Shown one piece after another: positions 41,770-52,799 of a stretch of 64,000 bases of DNA. The notes below the pieces were generated by a model that ran no database searches, was not told the origin of the DNA, and saw only the letters and a program-made list of their open reading frames with translations. The stretch is from Pseudoips prasinana (taxonomy: Eukaryota; Arthropoda; Insecta; Lepidoptera; Nolidae). Position numbers and translations under genes: made by a program. Positions within the stretch are counted from its first letter, which is position 1, and each line of letters begins with the position of its first letter. Location of the stretch: the NCBI GenBank assembly GCA_951640165.1, contig OX621257.1, forward strand, positions 10,055,201 to 10,119,200, read 5' to 3'.

Positions 41770-42826
41770 AGTGTTTTTATTTTCAAATATTATTATTGCC
41801 ATTTCAGATTACTGTAATCTGAGATTTTATCAAATACTAAACAAATATATAATAATAAATGAATGAAAGTTTTTGTCCCGATTAAATAAAATAAAGAATT
41901 TTGGAACAACAAACCCAATGCCATCTGAGTCCAAACTTGGTAGACCCTGTTATATGGCAACCAGCTAACTGATAAAGATACCTGCTCGTGTTTCTAAGTG
42001 CAAATAATTAAATAATATACACACAGATACTGAACAAATAACCTAGCTTATCATACGAAACATTTGTCCTAGTTGCGGACCCACAAGACCAACAGTAACA
42101 GTAGTTACAATAATAACAAATGCAAGCCAGTAGTGTTTTAAGCGGGCCTTGTCTAATATATGTAGTTAGTTATCAGTAAGATCAATCATAATATAAATCT
42201 GAAGTTACAGTGTAAGCGCTTGTTTATGTAGATACTTACTTACTTATGTAGTGCATGTGCGTTCCAGATTGATAAATATAGCTAACAATGTGTCAAAAAT
42301 ATCATTATGGTAATTAAATAACTCTATCGAGTTATTTAAATACAAAAATATATTAGAGAAATGTCCAAATCGGTAAAAGCAGGCATTTACTTTTAGGTTA
42401 AATATAACCTAAAAATTAACAATAAACGTCTGTTTTTAGCAATTTGGCCATTGCTGGGAGACGTGAAAATCGGGCTCGTAAAATCTTTCTAGATGTTCTA
42501 ATTTATGGCCAAATTCCAGCTCTGTAACGTCAGGCCTGAGTTTCTATGGAGTTTGGGTTTCTCCTTTATTTATAAATTCTTTGAATCAATAGAATAGAAT
42601 ACCCTGACGCGTAAAAGTATGTTTACGTGTATTTAAATTTTTATATATAGTTACTTACATGTGTTATCCCCATAAAACAAGAATGGACATCCTATAAGGG
42701 GGAGACAACCAGGAATAACCTTAGGGGACTTTTTAGGAGTGTTCCGGTCTGAAAGCAATAAAACATATTATTTAAAACACAATTCTACGATATACACTTT
42801 TAAAATTTCGCATATCATAATTATAT
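41770..42826. other. Gap, AT-rich
   Basis: No gene seen. A short palindrome (ATTAAATAACTC-TATC-GAGTTATTTAAAT) lies at about 42312-42341. The start of LINE-E cannot be placed more precisely than near 42827. Confidence 0.5.
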
Positions 42827-43729
42827 ATGAACATAATAACCAACACTTTCAACCAAAATTCCCTTTGGCACACATTAGGTAAATTAAAAAATTCTATTCC
42901 GGTTCTCAAACGAATTCCCCGGAGAGCAAGGCCTTTAGTAGCTCAGCACTTAGCTCAACATATTTGCCTAGCAGTCCAGGAGAATACAGTATCGGCCTGG
43001 GAGCGCCTGCTCACCTTTCCGTACAGAATTCTTCATATGCCAGAAGGCCACAATAAAAAAAAAACCTTAACAGATCAAATTCGTATAAATTGCAACTACA
43101 ATGTTATCCCAAACACTGAAAAACAAACCCGCAATCGAAATAGGAGCTTCTTCCATTACGTGGAATCTAAGTTGTCGGAAGGTGATATTGCAGGTGCTGC
43201 TAGGCTACTTTTTACCAGCGATGTGGTGGCGCCAAATTCACCAGAAACTTTAGCAGCCCTTAAGAGCAAGCATCCGGTGTCAAACAATAACCTTGCCTTC
43301 CCTGCTCCTCCCGATGATTCGCAAGCTCTGACTGTGACAGCTCGGGAGGTGGCCGTTGCTATTGGCTCCTTCCCCAGCGGTTCTGCTAGTGTCTTCGATG
43401 GCTTGTCTCCTCAACATCTAAAGGATCTGACGAGCGAAAGTGTCGGGGAGGCCGGTGGTACGCTGTTATTGGAGCTCGCAGAACTATTAAATTTAATGCT
43501 CCGCGGAAATGTGGACGAGGCCATCATTGACGTTCTTTACGGGGCTAACCTATGTGCCCTAAATAAAAAAGATGCTGGTATACGCCCAATTGCCGTGGGG
43601 TGCACGTATAGGCGCATGGTAGCTAAAATATGCTGTAAATACACTTTCAATAAAGTTTCTAATCTGTTTCAGCCACTCCAACTAGGTTTCGGTTCAAGGG
43701 GGGGTCTGAGGCCGCCGTGCATGCCTTGA
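42827..43729 (+). pseudogene. LINE-E ORF, N-terminal segment to RT fingers
   Basis: 300 codons. The first part (VPVLKRIPR-like IPVLKRIPRRARPLVAQHLA, then AWERLLTFPYRIL) is typical of the N-terminal region of this LINE group, followed by RT motif 0-1 sequences (SVFDGLSPQHLKDL, AGIRPIAVGCTYRRMVAKI). The frame breaks near 43690-43700 in a G run, where the KGGSEAAVHA block continues in the next frame, so a one-base indel separates it from the rest. Confidence 0.88.
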
Positions 43730-45522
43730 CCACATATTTAGGAAGTGTTGAAGGCAAGGTTATTGTTAAGGTAGATATTAAAAATGCCTTCAATTCAGTT
43801 CACAAGGACACCTTGTTGAAGGAAGTAAAAAAAGAAATTCCTGAACTTTACAATTTTATTTGGCAATGTTATAGATACCCAACCAAATTATTATATAAAA
43901 ATCACGTTTTAGATTCTGAAGTCGGATGTCAACAAGGTGACCCACTCGGACCACTCATTTTCAGCCTCGCTATTCACCCCATAATTCGTCAACTAAATTC
44001 AGAATTTAACGTGTGGTATTTGGACGATGGAACCCTAGGAGGTGACGTAGATACTGTTCTAAACGACCTTATTTTGCTTAAACAGGAATTGAAATGTATT
44101 GGGCTAGAATTAAACTCGTCTAAATGTGAGATTTTTATTTCAGACCCGACTGATAAATTATCCATTCTCCAGAAATTTAAAATAGTATCACCAAATATAA
44201 AATTGTTGGAAAAAGATACTTTGCGTCTCCTAGGGTCACCTGTCCTAGACGATGCTTTTCCATCATTTGTAGATGAAAAAATTCAAAATTACAACGACAT
44301 CTCAGAGAGATTTTCGAAAATTAACATACATTCCGCTTTCACAATCTTTAGATATTGCTTTTTTGTCCCAAAATTTACGCATATCCTGCGATCCTGTCAC
44401 ATGTGGAAACATCAGACACTCCTAGAAAGTATTGATTCCATATTAAAAACTTCCATTTCAAAAATTCTAAATCTAGACCTGGATAACCGGGCTTGGCTCC
44501 AAGCTACTTTACCTGTACGTTTGGGTGGGCTCGGTATCCGCAAAATTTCTAGTGTAAGCCTTCCAGCTTTCTTGTCTTCGGTCCACAGTACTGAAGAATT
44601 GACTCGGAAAATTCTTAATCCTACACGGGTCAGTTCAGAAGTGATGTGCCTCACTGATGCCTTGAATGCCTGGAGGGCTACCTGTCCGAGTTCAGATTTA
44701 CCCACCAACCCTGCTTCTCAGAGACAATGGGATCAGCCGCTCTGCAACCTTGAACGCAATGGTCTCCTCAACACATTCACAAATTCAGCAGAGCGCGCTC
44801 GCTTATTGGCTCTGGGTGAGTGGGAATCGGGGCTCTGGTTGCAGGCATTACCTCCACCCAACTTAGGTACTTTATTGGACGACTGCACGTTTAGGGTCGC
44901 AACTTGCCTTCGTTTGGGTGTCCGTTTTGTGGCTCCGCATCAGTGTCGTTATGGCGAAGCCGTCGATCGTCTTGGATACCATGGTCTTTCGTGTAGTAGG
45001 AGCGCTGGTAGAATTTCGCGGCACGCTAGTATTAATGACATTGTTCGTAGAGCCCTTTCCATCGCTGGCGTACCTGCGATACTGGAACCAAATGGCTTGG
45101 CGCGTGACGATGGAAAGCGACCAGACGGTATGTCATTGCTGCCATGGAAGATGGGAAGGCATCTGATGTGGGACGCAACATGCGTGGATACCCTGGCACC
45201 ATCCCACCTTCCTCAAACCTCGAATTCTGCGGGCGCTGCTGCTACATCTGCAGAGAACCTCAAGCGGCGTAAGTACTCCCGCCTAATCGGCAGTTACGTT
45301 TTTGAGCCATTTGGGGTTGAAACACTAGGACCATGGGGTCCAGGTGCTCGTTCACTCTTCAAGAGTATCTCTAAAAAATTGATCGACGCCACACGTGACC
45401 AAGGGGCTGGTCTATTTTTTGCACAGAGAATAAGTATTGCCATACAACGTGGCAATGCTGCCAGCCTTCTGGGCACGATACCCTTTGATGCCGATGCGGA
45501 GCGCTTAATGGATTGCCTTTAG
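43700..45522 (+). CDS. LINE-E ORF, RT core and restriction-like endonuclease
   Basis: About 606 codons open to the stop at 45520-45522. RT: VKVDIKNAFNSVHK (motif A), GCQQGDPLGPLIF (motif B), NVWYLDDGTLGG (motif C with YLDD in place of the usual FADD). Then a thumb region (LNSSKCEIF, RLLGSPVLDD) and, near residues 410-470, a Cys/His motif (CRYGEAVDRLGYHGLSC) in which the second Cys of the usual CxxC is Tyr, followed by GKRPDG and MWDATCVDT, a PD...D-x-T pattern like the R2-type endonuclease. It would nick DNA and prime cDNA synthesis. The zinc ligand loss may abolish function. Confidence 0.88.
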
Positions 45523-45575
45523 TTAGTTTATTTTAATTTAGTTTATAGCATTATAGTTAAAATTTCTTATTAAGT

Positions 45576-46755
45576 AAATTTCTTTGTATTTTTGATATCA
45601 CACAGAATAAGATTGCTTTTGTATATGAACATTGTTAACATATATTAACGTCGGGAAAATAACAATAAGGTTAGTCCATTGACTTATAATATGTATACTA
45701 ATAGACACGCTGTTTCGAATTAAATCTCTGTCCCAGTCCGGCTGTGCGCGAGGTGAGGCGCGCGGGTGCGGCGGACAAAGTGAATAAGCGGGCGACAGAT
45801 GTTACACGATATACAAATATTTTACCTTTTTGCATTCTATCTCGGAGATAGATTTTACGTATTGATTGGTAAATTGTTTCCTAATTATTGGTATTTGTGG
45901 TGCGATTTTAAATGAGCAGCCGGAAGAATGACAATATATATATTATGACAATAATAATATTGGGACAATAATAATATTAAGCCAGTAGATATAAAAAAAG
46001 GATATTTTCCAACAAATAAAATTAGTTACTTATATTTATATTATAACTTAAACTTCTAATGTTTTGTGGAAGAAGAGATATCAAATAAAAATTAATATTT
46101 TTAGCTGTTTGACCAACGACAATTACTTAAAAAAAAACACAAATAAATTATATACATATGGTATACGCACGGAAATAGGTAAAATCTATCAACAACATTT
46201 GTCACGTCTGTTTTATATTTTCTTATACTCTTATGGCACTGAATTAGTAGTACTATTCCATCAAATGCAATGTAAGAAAAGAGGAAGCGAGATGGGTATA
46301 GGATACGGCGAGCAAGGGCGGACATTTTGCTCCAAGCATTATTTTATTCATAAATCGGAAAAAAATATGAAATAAATTGTTAACTTAACATAAATAAACT
46401 TAAATTCACGTAAAAGTAGTATACTCTAGTGGTCTAATAAATGTAATCAAGCTCGTTTGTTCATCAATTTATGTTGATTCGGTTTTTACGAGAGTCATAC
46501 GCAAACTACCACCTCACTTACTGGCTCGCGGCCGACTGAACGAGTTGCATCTCCTGAGCTGCAACTCATTGAGCAAATTCTCAAATGGGATTGCGCGTCA
46601 GTAGTATACATATAGGTCAATGGGTTAGTCGCGTTAATACCTGTTAACAATGTTCATATATAACAATTCTACGATTTCAACATGAGTTTGTTCACTACTT
46701 AATGTGAAGTTATCGTATTACTGTGTGGTGACGGCGGTGAACATCAAAATATCAT
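45576..46755. other. Gap, nothing firmly recognised
   Basis: AT-rich with a short tandem (ACAATAATAATATT twice near 45944-45975). A 103-codon frame at 46064-46375 has no features and looks like chance. No splice or promoter pattern stands out. Confidence 0.5.
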
Positions 46756-47272
46756 AATTCTATCTCTTCCCGTGGAGAGAGTAGAAGTCAACCTGGGGGA
46801 ATATCTAGAAGCAGTTTCCTTCTGCGTACTATGACCATCTTACTGCGATCGCCAGCCCGTCTGGGCTAGAATATGGGCGGAGTGTGGATTATTTCACTGC
46901 TGATGTGATCTGAGACCTCTTAGCAATCAGTCCGATTAGCTAAGCTGTCGAATGTACTTGGGGGAGAGCGCAAGTTGCTGAGATTCCCAAGGAAAGTCTG
47001 ATGGTCATCCTTCACGTGGTTGCCGCCTGTTACGTGTCTGCATCCTCAGCTCCCGAGATGCGATGCGGGCACTAACTGAAACCTCAGACGCAACTCCAAC
47101 TTACCCTTACCTACACCCACTTCCTTAATCCTTCCCAACAATCCCCCAAACCTAATCCAAGGTGTCATTCGTACCGTGCCGAAGGATGCGTGGCTGAGGG
47201 GGTGCTCAGTCTTGAACGGTGTCACTCCGACAGCAGGGCAAATCGGGGAGTATTTGTTGCCCTTCGGCTGGC

Positions 47273-47723
47273 ATGCGCATTCGGATGGCTCTGCCGGTTG
47301 TGACCGTTTTTTCCCTAGCTACTCGTGGGAACAGTATGGATGAAGACACAATGTTGAAAGAAAGGAGAGAGACGCTAGTTACGGGATCAGTAGAAGGCGA
47401 TGCAGTTGCCTTTATGGAAACCAATGCAGTGGCTCCAGCTGAGAGGACGGAGGGCGATAATGAGGTTGAACAGACCTCAAAAACGCCTACGGACTCCAGT
47501 AGGGGCCAAAAGATGAAGAGGCTGTCCAGCGCTGGCAGGCGACGGTACAAAAAGCTTCTCACGAATAACCTGTCGAAAACGGAGGCGAGGGATCTGGTAA
47601 AACAGACCTGGCATGACCTCGCTAAGACAGGGAAAGTACCGTTACCGGAGGAAAGGAGCCTTAAAAGATTACAATCTGAGGAGGAATGTCCAAAGAATGT
47701 ACCTAAAAAGACATCAACCAAAG
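47273..47723 (+). pseudogene. LINE-F ORF1, N-terminal part
   Basis: The frame from the Met at 47273 (a later Met at 47336 begins MDEDTM) encodes an acidic, Thr/Glu-rich region followed by KRLSSAGRRRYKKLL, a basic block typical of this ORF1 family, and LQSEEECPKNVPKK. It is cut at 47723 by a LINE 3' fragment. After the fragment the sequence continues as AGRKPGARIV. Confidence 0.78.
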
Positions 47724-48101
47724 GTGACCAATTATTTTTTAAAACGAACTTCAAAATTTTTAATACCACATATTTTCAATAAATTACCGATATAGAGACA
47801 AACACCTAAAATAAGTATTAGTAGTTTAAAATTAAAGTTGAGGGATTTACTTCTCGATGGTGGAGAGGGGTCATCTGAGACCTGAGGCATTGTTCATGCC
47901 TACAGACGGTGGGTCTGTCAAATGTACCTAGCCTTAAGTATGTCCTAAATATGTAAAATTAAATATAGATGTATGTAGGTTAAGATTTATTGTACTACAA
48001 GAGCGCGTTACTCGCCATTAAACGTAACAGTTTGGCGAGATTACTTATATGTTATACAATTGTAAAAAAATATATATAAATAAATAAATATAAAAAAAAA
48101 A
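47724..48101 (+). mobile_element. LINE 3' fragment nested in LINE-F ORF1
   Basis: A 378-bp insertion flanked by AACCAAAG at 47716-47723 and 48102-48109. It holds the last codons of an RT C-terminus (a FNKLPI block, then KLKLRDLLLDGG in a shifted frame), a 3' UTR and a TAAATAAATA plus poly(A) tail. The 8-bp duplication and A tail are classic for LINE insertion. Confidence 0.9.
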
Positions 48102-48109
48102 AACCAAAG

Positions 48110-48809
48110 CTGGACGCAAACCAGGCGCCAGGATTGTCTAGGCCCAGCTTCCGGGAAATAGGCGCTGTACGAGTGGGCATTCGCAGTACCCACGACATGA
48201 CCGGCGAGTAAATGTCGAGGGTGCATCGTGCCTTACTCGAGGAGTTAGCTGGAGCTGAAAAAGGCTCCGGGGTCATTTTTCTTGGCTTTAGCCACAAAAC
48301 CGGATAGATTCTGGTGACATGCGAGAACCAGAAAAGCGGGGAGTGGCTGAAGTCAAAAGTCCCCACCTTAAAGCCGTGGCCAGGCGCGGGGCTCTCCTGT
48401 ATGTCCGAGAGCGAACTGCCAAAACCAACGCTGGCCACGACTTTTATCCACAGCTCGGACGAAGACTGCGGAGGCTGCCCTCGCACTACTGCGGAGTAAC
48501 GTGGGGTTGAACACGGAGCACTGGAGAGTGGGTACGTTCTCCATTGATGAGCCCTCAGCGGAGGCTCTAAGAGAGATGAACCTCAGAGCTGGCCTAGGCT
48601 TCAGAAAGGTAACTTTCAGAGTCAGGAACAGCAATGAGGATCCGACAGATCTCTCAGCACCCTCTGAGACGATACCTGCCGCAGCTGAAAAAGACGCGGT
48701 AGAAAACCCACCAGCCCAACCCACCCCACAGCTTGACCTAGCCAAGCCGGGAAGATCTTGGGAGGCGCCATTCCCCATGGATAAGGCGAATCGGGGAACC
48801 CTACAGTGA
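48110..48809 (+). pseudogene. LINE-F ORF1, DUF4780-like part
   Basis: The region after the nested fragment reads, with stops and frame changes, SFREIGAVRVGI, GVIFLGFSHKTG, KSGEWLKSKVPTLKPWPGA, and then VTWGLNTEHWRVG and FSIDEPSAEALREM. These blocks are those of the DUF4780 domain seen in ORF1 of related LINEs. The frame 48501-48809 is the longest open stretch and ends in a Pro/Ala-rich segment. Confidence 0.75.
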
Positions 48810-48944
48810 GGCAGAGGTTCAAGGGGAGGCAGAGGCTTTGCACCCCCTAGGGGTGGCTCACCAGGCCTAACCTGGCAGAGACCGAAAAGGCCTCCACCAG
48901 GCCAAATCTGGAACACAGCCATCATCCACAAAGAAGGATTAAGG

Positions 48945-49753
48945 ATGGTACCCAGGTTAGAAGAAGTGAGGGTGGTGCAGGCAAATCTCCATCATGCAAA
49001 GGCTGCCAGTGCTGTGATGGAGAGATGCCTCTCGCAGCAGGAGTCCCACATCGCCCTCATACAGGAACCCTGTGTACTCAAAAACTACATACAAACATAT
49101 CGGCGAGCATATTCGACCACACGCTCAAGTTTTACAGTTGGGTCCTTAGTTTCATAGGGAAAGTATGCTGAGCACATAATTGCCTTATCCTTTCCCACTC
49201 TTAAAAATTGACATACGCTGCTACAAGGTATTAACTGCATATCTCTGCAACAGGTAAGTAATTAATGGTTTTGTTAAAGACGATACATGCTCTGGGTCTT
49301 GTGGCTCCGGTATTGTATAGTAACTTACTAGCAGCACTGAGTCCCTGAATGTAGTTTTTGAGTACACAGGGTTCCTGTATGAGGGCGATGTGGGACTCCT
49401 GCTGCGAGAGTAACGCTGAACTCATAGTTGGAGCCGATGCCAACGCGCACCACACAGCTTGGGGCAGCAGCGACATCAACAGTAGAGGTGAATTACTTCA
49501 TAGTTTTCTTACCACTAACTGCCTGCAGGTACTGAACATGGGCAACAAACCGACCTTTGTCACTACCAGCGGGAAGGAAGTCTTAGATATCACATTCGCT
49601 ACAGACAATATAGCCAGGAGACTGCACGACTGGACAGTCAGCGATGAGCCGTCATTGTCAGACCACAGACATATACGGTTTGAATTTAGAGCGTGTCTCG
49701 AAAATCAAACAGTTACTTATAGGAACCCTAGAGGAACCGCCTGGGATGTCTGA
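48945..49753 (+). pseudogene. LINE-F AP endonuclease, with internal inversion
   Basis: The first part (48945-49090, plus) encodes VVQANLHHAKAAS and IALIQEPCV, the N and E sites. The same IALIQEPC codons reappear on the minus strand at 49410-49349 and continue on the minus strand to about 49230 (GLSAASKLLYN, RACIVFNK). From 49411 the plus strand resumes with LIVGADANAHHTAWG (D/N site), VLDITFATDN and LSDHRHI (the D-H site). So one piece of the gene is inverted and its edge duplicated. Confidence 0.88.
49029..49410. repeat. 62-bp inverted duplication bracketing the inverted segment
   Basis: Arms 49029-49090 and 49349-49410 are exact or nearly exact inverse copies and both encode the same endonuclease block. 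The 258 bases between comprise unrelated sequence on the left and the inverted endonuclease piece on the right (about 49230-49348). Confidence 0.9.
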
Positions 49754-50430
49754 CAAACTAAGGCGAAACCTAGAGGATCTTCCTAGAAGCATTAAAACAC
49801 CTGATGAGCTAGAACTGGCAGTGGAGCAAACCACGGAGGGCATATTAGAAGCCTACAAGGAAAGTTGCCCCCTAAAAACAAAAAAACTCGAACAGGAAAG
49901 AAAAATCTCAGGGAGAAAACGCGGCAACTGTTCAATAGGGCTAAAACGACTCGAAGGTGGGTGATCTATACAAAAGCTCTTACTGAATACAACAAAGAAA
50001 TTAGGAAGACTAAACGGGCATCTTGGAAAAGGTTCTGTGAAGAGTTAATCAACATGCCTCAGGGGGCCCGCATCCACAAGCTGCTCGCTAAAGACAAACC
50101 TAACCACATTGGCTTGCTAAAGGGACCTGACGGAACCTACGCGGCTAATGAAGAAGACACGATGAAGATTTTGATTGCAAGCCACTTCCCTGGCGCAGAA
50201 TTGAACTCCTCTATGACGCCTGTACAACGGCCTTGCATCGAGGACTGGAATAGGGCGGCGAGGATAATAAGGCCCGGGGTTGTGAAATGGGCAATCGGGT
50301 CTTTCAAGCCATACAAATCCAGTGGACCAGACAACATATTGCCCGTCTTTTTACAGCAGGGCATGGATATAATGGTACCGCTTCTGTTAAAAATGTTCCG
50401 GGCAAGTGACGCCTGGGGCTATATCCATAT
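49754..50430 (+). pseudogene. LINE-F linker and start of RT
   Basis: Read across two frames (49644-49964, 49865-50521), this is the linker (KLRRNLEDLPRSIKTPDELE, RWVIYTKALTEYNKEIRK) and the first RT blocks (WAIGSFKPYKSSGPDNI, FLQQGMD, RASDAWGYI). After GYI the expected RT core, including motifs A, B and C, is missing. Confidence 0.82.
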
Positions 50431-50469
50431 CTATATTTTTAGCTATAACTATATTTTTGACAAAAGCTC

Positions 50470-51539
50470 ACATGGAACTCACATATCAAGAAAACTATAC
50501 AAAAGGCCAAAATTGCCTTAGGTATAGGACGTCGCCTGGTAGGGAGAAGGTGGGGATCCCACCCCAAACTTCTCCTATGGTTATACACTGCTATAGCGAG
50601 ACTGACCATTGCGTACGGCTCGGTAGTCTGGTGGAGCAAAACCAGCCAAACGACAGTAATGAACAGGCTCAATAGCCTGCAAAGATCTGCATGTATGGTA
50701 GTCACAGGAGCCATGTCCTCCACTCCTGGAGCGTCACTTGAGGCATTGCCGAACCTGCCGCCTCTTTCACTGTTCATACAGTCTGAGGCAAAGGCCGGCA
50801 TGCTGAGAGCAGCCGCACAGGAGACTGAGACGTGGCTCTCAAAAGCACTGAGGTCTTTACGTGACCTAGTGCAACAGGACCCCATACCAGGCATGAAATC
50901 AAACTTTTTGTCCCTACAATATAACAGCACCAGGAAATATTGTGTGGATATACCTTCCAGGGACGACTGGACTAACAACAAAGTATCCTGGAAGAAGGGG
51001 AGCCTAATTTGCGACCCAGATTCAAAGCCAGTAAAAATCTGGGAAAATACGCCTCAATTTTCCAGGCAGAGGTTTATGCCATCATTGTATGTGCAGAAGC
51101 CAACCTGCAAAAAGACTATGTCAATCACACAATCTACATCCATTCAGACAGTCAAACGGCTCTCCTAGCCTTGAACTCTGACACTATAACGTCAGTGCTG
51201 GTTATGAACTGCATTGACAGTCTCAATACCCTGTGCCTTAGGAACAAGGTGATACTTCGATGGGTACCGGGTCATGCGGGTATCGAGGGCAACGAAAGTG
51301 CCGACGAACCTGCACGGACAGGAGCTAAATTGGTCCATTACGGCCCTCAGCCAACATGCAGAATACCAAAAAGCACAGTCCAACTCACCCTAAGGAACCA
51401 TTGCCAACAGGAAGCTATTAAATGCTGGCACAAACTTCCAGGTTTAACTCACTCCAAAAAAGCTATCAAGGGCTACGACCGCAAAACGAAGTTTGCAACG
51501 AAGCCCTCGCGCTTAATAGGAGGAATTTATGAATCATAA
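50470..51539 (+). pseudogene. LINE-F RT C-terminus and RNase H
   Basis: The segment begins after the deletion with the RT C-terminal region (LNSLQRSACMVVTGAMSSTP, EALPNLPPLSL) in the frame 50659-51008. RNase H follows in another frame: FQAEVYAIIVCAE (Glu), IHSDSQTALLAL (Asp) and WVPGHAGIEGNESAD (His and a final Asp). The first RNase H Asp lies near the frame change at about 51000 and cannot be identified. RNase H would degrade the RNA strand of the hybrid. Confidence 0.88.
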
Positions 51540-51544
51540 CTAGG

Positions 51545-51793
51545 GTGTTAACGGGACATTGCCGTCTCAGGAAACACCTGTCTACGGTGGGCACCCGAGA
51601 CTGTAGAGTGTGTAGATTCTGCAATAACGCAGACAAAACACCTCTACACCTGCTCTGTCACTGTGAGCCACTGATGCATAAACGTAACACCGTCCTGGGC
51701 CAACATTTCTTGCACCAGGACGATGTTATCGATACTCCTGCCAAAAAGATTCTGCAATTTATCTATGTTGCAGGGTTAGACAGGGAAGTTTAG
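51545..51793 (+). pseudogene. LINE-F C-terminal Cys/His motif
   Basis: 82 codons following RNase H, with CRVCRFCNNADKTPLHLLCHC, split here as CRVCRFC and HLLCHC, a zinc-binding motif commonly found at the end of such ORF2 proteins. It is separated from RNase H by a stop around 51537. The stop at 51791-51793 ends the element's coding part. Confidence 0.8.
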
Positions 51794-51960
51794 TTGGAGC
51801 GGCGAGCACAACGGTTCATCACTGGACGCAGTGTTACCAGGACCTCCGGGGACTGGAATTAGTCGCCACCAGAAGAATAAGAATAAGAAGCGTGGCGATA
51901 GCGATTCTTGGGGAAGGTTGATCCAGCAGTGGACTTCTTCTGCTGTAATGATGATGATAT

Positions 51961-52565
51961 CGAATCGACAATGTATTGTTAATCTTCGTGAGACAGACAT
52001 TTTAAACATTCTTTTCTTTTCATTTTACAAATCGTGTTCTTTGTGCTACGCTATGATCTTGTCTGCGTTTAGTACCGAATGGTGTAAACATTTAAACATC
52101 ATACAAAATCAGTTCTATTTATGATTCCGTGTCTAAATTTTTTTGTCGTGTGGTGGAATGAGATTTATTTTAGTTAATAAGCATTATTTGTTATAAGCCA
52201 GAATACTTGAGTATACGAAAGGTGTACTATGATATTAACATGACCCAGTCATAATGAGACTTCATCTCTACTCCAGATAAAAAACTCTCAGCTTATCTGG
52301 TCTTTTACGGTCCAAAAGTCGGCCTTATTAGTGTGGGCAATACCTGCGTCATACCAAAGTACCTTTAAGTCTAAGCAGCGGAGAGTAATGTGAAGTGAAA
52401 GTTCAGGAGTTAATGGCCCTTGAGATTTCACAAGGCTATATAACACCTCACATACATGACACCATATTCATCTACTTTAAATATGATAAAGTTACTGGAA
52501 ATTCTAGTGACCTATAAATCTGTCAAATGGTATAATAGTATAATCACATAATTAAAAATCTATAT
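51961..52565. other. Gap, nothing recognised
   Basis: No convincing frame, repeat relation or regulatory pattern was found between the LINE-F tail and the SINE. Confidence 0.5.
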
Positions 52566-52799
52566 AATAATATCTTAGGACATTATTCGCACACGGTCAT
52601 CTGATCCTAAAGTAAGCAGAGCTTGTACTATGGAAACCAGATAACTGATATACTACTTTAGTTTTGTAAATACATACTTATATAGATAATTACACCCAAA
52701 CTCAGGACATGCACACAAATATCTGACCTGAGTGGGAATCGAACCCACGACCTGCGGCGTGCAAAGCAAGCCTTTATCAACCACGCTACAGGCCCGTCA
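52566..52799 (-). mobile_element. tRNA-derived SINE, minus strand
   Basis: On the minus strand a tRNA-like head with an A-box-like TAGCGTGGTTGA and a B box GGTTCGATTCC (complement at 52735-52745), a body including a CATAGTACAAGCTCTGCTTA block also present in the SINE at 26490-26735, and an ATT-rich 3' tail. It is a different subfamily from the plus-strand SINE in the head but similar in the body. Confidence 0.85.

Larger units (their letters stand above)
42827..45575 (+). mobile_element. LINE-E with YLDD-type RT and restriction-like endonuclease
   Basis: A plus-strand LINE encoding RT followed by a C-terminal zinc motif and a PD-(D/E)XK-like endonuclease, unlike the other LINEs here, which carry N-terminal AP endonucleases. 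The 3' end is placed near 45572 because the fragment at 4853-4917 ends at the same point. N-terminal DNA-binding zinc fingers expected of such elements are missing, so it is probably 5'-truncated. The clade is not certain. Confidence 0.85.
46756..51960 (+). mobile_element. LOA/I-group LINE (LINE-F), rearranged
   Basis: A plus-strand LINE with ORF1 (zinc/DUF4780-like), AP endonuclease, RT remnants, RNase H and a terminal Cys/His motif, ending with GAT repeats near 51957. RNase H after RT plus a DUF4780-like ORF1 suits the LOA/I group. It has a nested LINE fragment in ORF1, an inverted segment in the endonuclease, and a deletion of the RT core at about 50430. The 5' limit (about 46756) is approximate. 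Confidence 0.82.

Noticed and set aside
46064..46375. 103-codon open frame as a gene
   Set aside because: AT-rich region, no domain, no splice or promoter context, and an opposite-strand frame of similar size overlaps it.
47206..47769. 187-codon frame on the minus strand
   Set aside because: It is the exact antisense of LINE-F ORF1, whose composition fits the family.
48368..48931. 187-codon minus-strand frame
   Set aside because: Antisense shadow of the DUF4780-like ORF1 region.
52735..52799. A true tRNA gene on the minus strand
   Set aside because: It is the head of a SINE, with a body shared with 26490-26735 and a 3' ATT-rich tail.
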